Positions 56,688 to 64,000 of a stretch of DNA of 64,000 nt are shown piece by piece. Made by a program: the position numbers and the translations under genes. Source of the stretch: Homarus americanus (lineage: Eukaryota > Arthropoda > Malacostraca > Decapoda > Nephropidae); contig NW_024735503.1 in the NCBI RefSeq assembly GCF_018991925.1, positions 5,004,762 through 5,068,761 of the forward strand, given 5' to 3'. Under the pieces are notes generated by a model, which did no database searches, was not told the DNA's origin, and saw only the letters and a program-made list of their open reading frames with translations. Each line of letters starts with the position of its first letter. Within the stretch, counting starts at the first letter, position 1.

Positions 56688-57713
56688 TAGGTTAGGTTAG
56701 GTTAGCGTTAGGGCGAATCTTCAGGTTAGGTTAGGTTAGGTTAGCGTTAGGGCGAATCTTCAGGTTAGGTTAGGTTAGGTTAGCGTTAGGGCGAATCTTC
56801 AGGTAAGGTTAGCATTAGGGCGAATCTACAGGTTAGGTTAGCGTTAGGGCGAATCTTCAGGTTTAGCGTTAGGGCGAATCAGGGGTTTCGCAGGTTAGCG
56901 TTAGGGCGAATCTTCAGGTAAGGTTAGCATTAGGGCGAATCTTCAGGTTAGGTTAGCGTTAGGGCGAATCTTCAGGTAGGTTAGCATTAGGGCGAATCTT
57001 CAGGTTAGGTTAGCGTTAGGGCGAATCTTCAGGTTAGGTTAGCATTAGGGCGAATCTTCAGGTTAGGTTAGCGTTAGGGCGAATCTTCAGGTTAGGTTAG
57101 TATTAGGGCGAATTTTCAGTTAGGTTAGCATTAGGCGAATCTTCAGGTTAGGTTAGCGTTAGGGCGAATCTTCAGGTTAGGTTAGCATTAGGGCGAATCT
57201 TCAGGTTAGCGTTAGGGCGAATCTTTCAGGAAGTTAGCATTAGGGCGAATCTTCAGGTTAGCGTTAGGCGAATCTTCTTAGCGTTAGGCGAATCTTCAGG
57301 TTAGGTTAGCGTTAGGGCGAATCTTCAGGTAAGTTAGCATTAGGGCGAATTCAGGTTAGGTTAGCGTTAGGGCGAATCTTCAGGTAAGGTTAGCATTAGG
57401 GCGAATCTTAGCTTAGCGTTAGGGCGCAGCGTTAGGGCGAATCTTCAGGTTAGGTTAGCGTTAGGGCGAATCTACAGGTAAGGTTAGCGTTAGGGCGAAT
57501 CTTCAGGTAAGGTTAGCATTAGGGCGAATCTTCAGGTTAGGTTAGCATTAGGGCGAATCTACAGGTTAGGTTAGCATTAGGGCGAATCTACAGGTTAGGT
57601 TAGCGTTAGGGCGAATCTTCAGGTAAGGTTAGCGTTAGGGCGAATCTACAGGTTAGGTTAGCGTTAGGGCGAATCTTCAGGTTAGGTTAGCATTAGGGCG
57701 AATCTACAGGTGA
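56688..57713. repeat. 29-bp TTAGG-derived minisatellite, right half
   Basis: About 35 units of GGTTAGCGTTAGGGCGAATC plus TTCAGGTTA, alternating GCGTTAGGG and GCATTAGGG, with frequent unit truncations. Each unit is the fold-back right-end order (TTAGG core, GTTAGGG, AATCTTCAGGT) amplified in tandem. It ends CTACAGGTGATCC, as a terminal arm does, and is the inverse complement in type of 56205-56490. Confidence 0.93.
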
Positions 57714-57847
57714 TCCCTAATTTGTTTTCTTTCTATATAATTATAGTAAGTAATACTCTCGACATGGTAGACGCGTTTCAGTAATGTTAAGTCGCTGTCA
57801 GTCTCCACCCCCTCAACTTGCCCAATACAACAGCTCAGAGTGGACAC

Positions 57848-58375
57848 ATAAGAAAATAAGGAGTCTGCAATAGGCCGGTTGGCCTGTGTATGGCAGCTCC
57901 TGTCGAGAGTTACTACCACTCTCTATCATCCATGAATCTATCTAGCCTCCTTTTGAAACTGTCCAGAGTTCCCGCACTTACTACAAAGTTGCTAAGCTTG
58001 TTCCACTCGTCCACCACCCTATTTGTGAACCAGTTCCTTCCTATCTCCCTCCTAAACCTAAACTTATCCAACTTAAATCCGTTGCTTCGAGTCCTATCCT
58101 GCTCGGATATTATAAGAACTTTATCTATATCCCCTTTATTGATTCCGTTCACCCACTTAAATACTTCTATCATATCTCCCCGCACTCTTCGTCTTTCTAG
58201 GGAATGCAAGTTTAGTTTCTTTAACCTATCCTGATATGGAAGGTTTGTAAGTCCCGGAATCATTTTCGTCATTCTTCGCTGCACCGACTCTAGTGAATTG
58301 ATATCCATTCTATAATAAGGGCACCAGAACTGAACCGCATAATCGAGGTGCTGCCTGACTAGCGCGAGGGCCAGC
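57848..58375 (-). mobile_element. CR1-like LINE, type 1, 5'-truncated 3' end
   Basis: Minus strand. Begins at about 58375 inside LALVRQHLDYAVQFWCP and keeps an intact 131-codon frame (58308-57913: LESVQRRMTKMIPG, LERRRVRGDMIEVFKW, RTRSNGFKLDKFRFRREIG, NRVVDEWNKLSN, ending MDDREW). Then the type 1 3' UTR (CCAACCGGCCTATTGCAGAC) and the TTCTTATG tail end near 57848. Adjacent to the end of the fold-back TTAGG array. No RT domain; dead. Confidence 0.9.
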
Positions 58376-58529
58376 TTGTGGTTTGCCCCCTCAGTATGTA
58401 ATAATCATCACCGCCACTGTCACTCAACTCCCCCTTTCACCTTACAAAATAATAACAACACACACGAGGAATAAAATAAAATATACTAAACAATACCCAA
58501 AAACAAACAGGAAAAGTGAAGAAAATAAT

Positions 58530-58532
<3 letters not shown>

Positions 58533-58583
<51 letters not shown>
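58533..58583. repeat. (CA)n microsatellite
   Basis: CA run of about 50 bp. Confidence 0.96.
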
Positions 58584-58584
<1 letters not shown>

Positions 58585-59004
58585 ACATATTACTTAAATT
58601 TTCACGCGTCTAAACTCTCAAGCCAGTGTCAGCTCCATGGCGGATCCTTAACTTTCATCTGCATTTCATTATTATCTGATGTACGGACATTTGACTTTCT
58701 CTGGCAGTGGTTTAACAATGGAACATATTATCCAGGGGGCCTCTTGGGGTCATGAGAGAAACAATAAAGCCGCTTCACTGCTCTTAAACCGCTGAAATTC
58801 GAAGCAGTTAAGTAGAGACAGCGCAGTTGTAACCAGGCGTGAAGTGTGTGAAGCTCTCCAGGGCAAATGGCCACTCCGATAACGGGCGTAAATTTTCTTA
58901 CAGCTGTAATTTCCTCCAAGAGAAAGTTTTCCTGAGCAGTGTTTCTAGGTGATGGCCCGACGCGTTACGAACAGAGAGGAAACAAGTTTGAGAAAATGAC
59001 GAGC

Positions 59005-59005
<1 letters not shown>

Positions 59006-59090
<85 letters not shown>

Positions 59091-59152
59091 CACACACATG
59101 CACACACACACACTCACACACACTCACACACACACACACATACACACACATA
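59006..59152. repeat. (CA)n microsatellite with ACATGCAC variants
   Basis: Pure CA to 59087, then ACATGCACAC, CACTCACA and CATACACA interruptions to 59152. Overlapping frames are artefacts. The stretch from 59153 to 59910 holds no gene, only a GT run at 59656-59681 and a short GGGTTAGGTTAGG word near 59301. Confidence 0.95.
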
Positions 59153-59649
59153 CTGTCAATGGTCGGCTAGGTCAAGAAATAATCTTAATAGAATAATCTA
59201 ATAAGAAATGACGAAACAAAACTATGACACATACATTTACCATTATTTATTACGATAAAAGAGGATAACTACATAATACCTCTATACTGGAGGAGATTAG
59301 GGTTAGGTTAGGTACTATAAGGACAAGCCGAGTTATGATATAGAGTTTCAGGACAATGTTTACCACTAATTATTGTTGTTGTTGACATGTTTGCTTCGTT
59401 GCATAAAGAAATCGGTATCCTGTGGTATTTAATCGATCGTGAAAGAATTTTTAATAGGGGTGAAAATCCTTGAGAATCTAACCTAGAATATGCGCTTACA
59501 GACCTTAGTTGTTGATGCCCAGTAATACATTATAGCATTGACATAAGCAACCCGTAGAGCCATGTTCTCTCCTAACTTATGGCCGAGTGAAGGAAATGTT
59601 GTGTAACTTTATCTGGTTTTAACGACTACAAGCCTGTGTTTTTGTGGTG

Positions 59650-59686
<37 letters not shown>

Positions 59687-59910
59687 CTAATCCACTCGAG
59701 GAACAAGAGAAGCAAACATATGGTACTGCACTACAAGAATCAGTATAAATAAAAAGAAGAAGGAGCTGATCACAACCTAATCCATCAAAAGTAAACAAGC
59801 TGTGTGAGGTAGAGCAGCAGCAGCGGGTGAAAACAAAACAATGGAGGCAGATGAAGACTACCCACCTTGAGGTACCACAACCACAAGGGAGCTATACACG
59901 GCATATATAA

Positions 59911-60000
59911 TCAGGGTAGATATAGTCAGGATAGGTATAGTCTGGGTAGGTATATTCAGGGTAGGAATAGTCAGGGCAGGTAAGATCAGGGCAGCGAGTT
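59911..60000. repeat. 15-bp minisatellite
   Basis: Six units of TCAGGGTAGGTATAG with one to four changes each. Confidence 0.88.
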
Positions 60001-60335
60001 GAGGTGGAGACAGCAGGGGAAAGGAAAAAGCAGGTTTATTATGAGAGGAAAAAAACACAAGCCGGTTTTATCTTGTAGGTTTGAGTGGTAAAAGTGACTT
60101 AAGAGATCAGGAAGAGGAGGAGGAAGTCTACGTAATAAATGGAGACGAGTTATAAGAGGTAAATTTTGGGGGGAGGAATGGAGGGAGAGAGGTAGGGAGG
60201 GAAGGAAAGGGGTAGGGGGGAGAGAAGCTGATTAATATTGATATTACTAGTGAATAAGGCCTAGCTTACAGGGATGTGGAGATTGCAGTCAAGTTACTTA
60301 AACAAAGGAAGATCTCGTGGTATATACGTGAGGTA

Positions 60336-60546
60336 CAGTCCTCTTCACTAGTGAGTTTACAGGGGCTCGTCAGGTTTTGTGTAATGTGGCAGCCCTGTGT
60401 TTGTTGACATTAGACAGAAGGAAACTCGCAATAGTAAGCATACTATGGAATCATATAAAAAATATTAAAACAAATATCTCAAATATAATGTTTTTTGGAA
60501 TGTTTATATGACGAGCCCCTGTAAACGCACGAGTGAAGGGGACAGT
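60336..60546. mobile_element. Tc1/mariner-like MITE, element 1
   Basis: Inverted ends of about 38 bp: left CAGTCCTCTTCACTAGTGAG then TTTACAGGGGCTCGTCAGG; the inverted right end reads CTGTCCCCTTCACTCGTGCG then TTTACAGGGGCTCGTCAT. TA dinucleotides flank both sides (60334-60335 and 60547-60548). About 211 bp, non-coding. A solo end of the same family lies at 49109. Confidence 0.78.
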
Positions 60547-60548
60547 TA

Positions 60549-60775
60549 CAGGATGAATGAAAAGTCCCTGGGCACCTGCAATAATGACTACTGGAGTTGT
60601 TCCTTGTTATACCTTTATTATTAATATACCTTGATCTACTTACGGTAAATTTTGGAAATGGTAACCACTTCCAACATGTATTATGACCATTATTAATATT
60701 TTCTTTAATTCGAACAAAGGTAAATAACGATAGTGTTAATTAAAACAGGTGTGCAGAGACTTTTCGATCACCATG
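60549..60775. mobile_element. Tc1/mariner-like MITE, element 2
   Basis: Starts right after the TA shared with element 1. Left end CAGGATGAATGAAAAGTCCC then TGGGCACCTG; the inverted right end reads CATGGTGATCGAAAAGTCTC then TGCACACCTG. TA at 60547-60548 and 60776-60777. 227 bp, non-coding. A related solo end lies at 23376. Confidence 0.75.
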
Positions 60776-61035
60776 TAGCACTGAAGATAGTGAAAACAGA
60801 AGTAGACGGACGAAAACAACGCTAAAAGTAGTATTCAATAAAGTCTAGGTAAATGGGAAGTAGCAACGCGAGGCAGATATAAGGAAGAAACTTCAAATAT
60901 CCCCCCATATACGACAATAAGGGCGGGAGAAAGTGCATAAACTATCGATGGAGTGAGTTTTTCTCGTCAGCGCCAGGCAAGGTGCTGAGGGCGATGATAT
61001 ATAGCAGAATAACAAAAACTGAGCGGGAGGGAAGA

Positions 61036-61170
61036 GGAACTGGGGCCTGGGAACTGGGGACTGGGAATCGGGGACTGGGAACTGGGGACTGGGAACTGGG
61101 GACTGGGAATCGGGAACTGGGGACTGGGGACTGGGAACTGGGGACTGGGAATTGGGAACTGGGAACTGGG
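61036..61170. repeat. 14-bp minisatellite (GGGACTGGGAACTG)
   Basis: About ten units of GGGACTGGGAACTG with ATCGG variants; purine- and G-rich with clustered GGG runs, so G-quadruplex formation is conceivable. Frames on both strands ([21 protein letters not shown]) are artefacts. Confidence 0.94.
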
Positions 61171-61284
61171 AACATATAAAGCTAATAACGTTTAATTCAT
61201 CCAATTACCACCACTAAACACCTCACCCGGTAGGACTTGATACGGAGAGACGGAATGTGGGAAGTGTTGGTGACTGTTGCGGAA

Positions 61285-61287
<3 letters not shown>

Positions 61288-61340
<53 letters not shown>
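61288..61340. repeat. (GT)n microsatellite
   Basis: GT run of about 52 bp. Confidence 0.96.
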
Positions 61341-61342
<2 letters not shown>

Positions 61343-61906
61343 TGAAGGGAGATAAGACAGACTAATATATACAACAGAGGAAAATAAAGTACCACACGCC
61401 ATAGCATTTAAGTAGCAACTGGAGTCCGTCTATCTCTTATCATCTAATAATGAAGGAGTTGAGGAAGAATACCAACAAATGCCACTAAACACTGAAAGGT
61501 ATCCTCCATACATCTAGGTGAACCCTCCCTCCACCTCCCTCGTCATGCAGGTGGATCGCTGACAAAAGTAACAGCCGGATCAAGTCGTTTCGTTAATTGG
61601 CAGGTACTACCGTGTGGTAAATTAAGTGTAACCAACTGTGTAAAGGTAAATTATTAAGTATGGTAGTTATAGAATAAGAACGACAAGCGGCTGTTGTGGT
61701 ATGTGATGGATACCGCTACTCCTGTTACGTTATTAACACGTCACACAGGTCTACTCATTGGTAACACTACAGTGACATCAATTACACGTTGCAGTGATTG
61801 GCAGTAATACAGTAGCGTCATGGAAACATCACACGAGTCTAATGATTTGTCAACATCTTCCTAACTTTATAATGTGTCAGGTGTGATATTGGTACCTGGA
61901 GGTAGT

Positions 61907-61908
<2 letters not shown>

Positions 61909-61976
<68 letters not shown>
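61909..61976. repeat. (GT)n microsatellite
   Basis: GT run of about 66 bp; a further short GT run is at 62113-62139. The space from 61341 to 61908 holds no gene. Confidence 0.96.
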
Positions 61977-61977
<1 letters not shown>

Positions 61978-62230
61978 CTACTCATACATTAACAACAATA
62001 CTCCCTTCGTATGCAACTCGTAGCCACAATCACCAGGAAGCAGGTGAGGCTCTACCATCTGTACTATACTATAAATGATTAAAAGTGTTTTGTTTGTGCT
62101 TTTCTCTCCACAGTGTGTGTGTGTGTGTGTGTGTGTGTGAGTTGGTTGATGTTTTATTCGAAAATTTGTAGCTAAATACTTGGATACAAACTCTGGTACC
62201 ACTGATCCTATAGAAACAGTTTCTCTATAT

Positions 62231-63986
62231 CAGTGGTTCTTAACCTTTTTACTACCACGCCCCCTCTAGGAATTGGTCCTTCCCTCCACGCCCCCCTTGC
62301 ATCTATGAATAAAATTCCCTCCCAGATTTTAAAGAAAAATGAAAAATATTGTGTTTTTAGTCTTTTTATTGAGTATAAATTAGTGAGATACTTGACACTG
62401 CTTCTTAGCTACTAGATCTTGAATGCGTGGTTGAATGCCAGAGAGTGCACAACGTAAATCCCCTTCAACGTTCAGCCTGTTTCTGTACTTGGTCTTGACA
62501 GCAACGAGCGTGGAAAATGCAGCTTCACAAAGATACGTGGATCCGAACATAGTTAGAATCCGAAGAGCCTGATGTGAGATCAGAGGGTAAACAGGAAGGT
62601 ACTTGACACAGAACGTCTCAAGATCCAGTTCTTTGAAGTCTTCCTTAGCTGTGGAGTTGAACTTCAACTCAAGAAACTCCTCTTGCACTTCATCCGAAAC
62701 ATCAGCTACTTCACATTGAAATGGGTTCCTGATGAATTTCCAGGTTTCAAGCTTCTCATCTATCTCTGGGAAGTATCTGATGAATTCTGTTTTCAAGTCA
62801 GTTAGATGAGTGATTATTTGTTTCTTTAACTCAGAATCAAGGTTACCGTGAATGAGAGCAGAATCCAAGTTACTAAAACTGGCTGTATTTCCCTGCTGAA
62901 TTCGACACTTCCAGAGGTCGAGTTTGGCCATGAAGGTTCGAATGGTGTCGTGGTGCATGATGATGTTGATGTTTGTCCCTTGTAGTTTAAGGTTGAGAGC
63001 ATTCAACGCTTCGAAGATGTCCACCAGGTAAGCTAGAGATAGGTGAAAGCCTTCAGACTGGAACTTGTCATGGAGATCTGCCTTCTGCTTCGAATCAAGA
63101 AATATTGCTACTTCTTCTCGTAGTTCATAAAGCCGTCCAAGCATGTTCCCCTTTGATAGCCATCGTACGTTCGTGTGAAAAAGCAAGGTTTCATGTTCAG
63201 ATTCCATATCCTTACACAGCAGTTTGAAGAGACGACTGTTTAAGGCTCCAGCTTTGATAAAGTTGACTACCTTGATAGCCACGTTCAGGACATACCCCAT
63301 TTCAGCAGGTAAAGTTCTGGATACTAAGGATTCACGATGAAGTATGCAGTGTGTACCTACAACAGACGGATTTTTTTCTTTCACCATTGTAATGAATCCA
63401 AACTACAGACCAAGCATGGCTGGAGCTCCATCAGTGCACACCCCTACCAGCGAGTCCCACGAAAGTTGGTTTTCCTGAAAGAAGTTTGATACATCATGAA
63501 AAATAGCTGCTGCTGTTGTACAACTTTCCATGGGGTGACAGAACAGCATTTCCTCTTTTACACTGTTGCCTGACACATACCTCAACAGCCTTAACTGAAT
63601 AAATGTGAGAGAAGAGGAATTATTGCCACGGACGTGTGCAGAAGACTGGGAGAGAACGGGGCTCACCAGTCACCAACGAGCAGTATACAGGTCCAGGACG
63701 AGTTACCCCCCCCCCCCATGGGTTTCGAGGGATAGGGAGGGGGGTCAATAAGTACAGAAAATGGTAAGCCCTAAGTAAAAAAAGTAGCCTATAGAAAACT
63801 AAAGTTATAAGGCGATACTTTTGCATTTTTTCATAAACTTCTCAATATTAGCCCACGCTCTTGTTAAGAGAATAAAAACTATAATTATAATTAGAGAAAT
63901 TCCTACTTTTTCCCTAGGGCTTGCGCCCCCCCTGGAAATTACTGACGCCCCCCTTGGGAGGCGCGCCCCCAGGTTAAGAAACACTG
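62231..63986 (-). mobile_element. hAT DNA transposon, complete ends, defective
   Basis: A 1756-bp element. Left end CAGTGGTTCTTAACCT; the inverted right end reads CAGTGTTTCTTAACCT, one mismatch in 16, typical of hAT elements of the Charlie/hAT-5 sort. The flanking 8-bp target copies are CTCTATAT (62223-62230) and CTCTAGAG (63987-63994), six of eight matching and fitting the nTCTAGAn preference of hAT. Both subterminal regions are rich in CGCCCCCC on one strand. It carries one broken minus-strand transposase-like gene lacking the N-terminal part. Confidence 0.88.
62380..63666 (-). pseudogene. hAT transposase (ZBED5/FAM200-like), broken
   Basis: Minus strand, read from 63666 down to 62380. The first part, 87 codons (KEEMLFC, TDGAPAMLGL), ends at an in-frame TAG at 63405-63403; the same frame continues at once to the next Met at 63387 for 335 codons. 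Domain order matches hAT transposases of the ZBED5/FAM200 type: the catalytic-core segment with CTDGAPAM, GTHCILHRESL, then FHTNVRWLSKGNML (conserved RW block), a helical insertion region, and the C-terminal dimerisation domain (ISHQALRILTMFGSTYLCEA, AAFSTL, KTKYRNRL). The N-terminal BED zinc finger and the first catalytic Asp region are missing or scrambled upstream of about 63590. A single CAG-to-TAG type change would explain the stop. Inside the 62231-63986 hAT element; cannot make a working transposase. Confidence 0.88.
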
Positions 63987-64000
63987 CTCTAGAGTGTATG

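Overview
The window looks like a piece of an arthropod genome, most likely a decapod crustacean. I infer this from scattered TTAGG/CCTAA-like pentamers (the arthropod telomere motif), very heavy micro- and minisatellite load, several decayed CR1-like non-LTR retrotransposons with TTCTTATG tails, and small genes with TATA boxes and AATAAA signals. Two runs of exactly 100 N (13250-13349 and 44434-44533) mark scaffold gaps. No bacterial genes, rRNA, tRNA or CRISPR arrays were seen. Most long open frames are artefacts of tandem repeats whose period is a multiple of three or whose composition lacks stops.

Layout. 1-2.1 kb: 28-bp minisatellite. 2.46-7.0 kb: dispersed repeat arm followed by a 4.2-kb TTG/TCG/TGC trinucleotide array. 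7.0-8.1 kb: simple repeats, a pyrimidine tract and a CCTAA array. 8.4-13.25 kb: 23-bp minisatellite cut by a gap. 13.4-18.3 kb: mostly unannotated sequence with a CR1 fragment and fold-back elements. 18.4-19.0 kb: the first small secreted cysteine-rich gene. 20.9-26.6 kb: fold-back elements, CR1 fragments, and a three-level nest (49-bp minisatellite, CR1 type 1, CR1 type 2). 28.8-31.3 kb: the longest CR1 copy (endonuclease plus reverse transcriptase). 31.3-33.6 kb: 24-bp and 25-bp minisatellites. 33.7-34.0 kb: a small lysine-rich gene candidate. 36-37.1 kb: C-rich array. 37.6-38.3 kb: TTAA-flanked DNA element. 40.1-41.6 kb: degenerate TATATCAGCATA field. 44.6-46.3 kb: second CR1 type 3 copy. 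47.4-48.35 kb: a MULE-like transposon with a perfect 9-bp target duplication and a FLYWCH-type finger. 51.3-52.0 kb: the second cysteine-rich gene. 52.7-57.7 kb: minisatellites, a second copy of the dispersed repeat with a TTA core, and a very large fold-back TTAGG/CCTAA structure. 57.8-58.4 kb: CR1 type 1 (minus strand). 60.3-60.8 kb: two abutting Tc1/mariner-like MITEs. 62.2-64.0 kb: a complete-ended but broken hAT element.

The two points I consider most interesting are (1) a pair of paralogous, apparently undescribed 8-cysteine secreted proteins (92 and 99 aa, 33 kb apart, same strand, both behind an AGTATATAAG TATA box), and (2) a recurring fold-back element whose inverted ends flank TTAGG-like arrays, suggesting that the interstitial telomere-like repeats here are carried by a mobile element rather than being chromosome-end relics. 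Labels such as CR1 type 1/2/3 and dispersed repeat A/B are mine. All functional statements rest on reading the sequence and family knowledge; no search was run.
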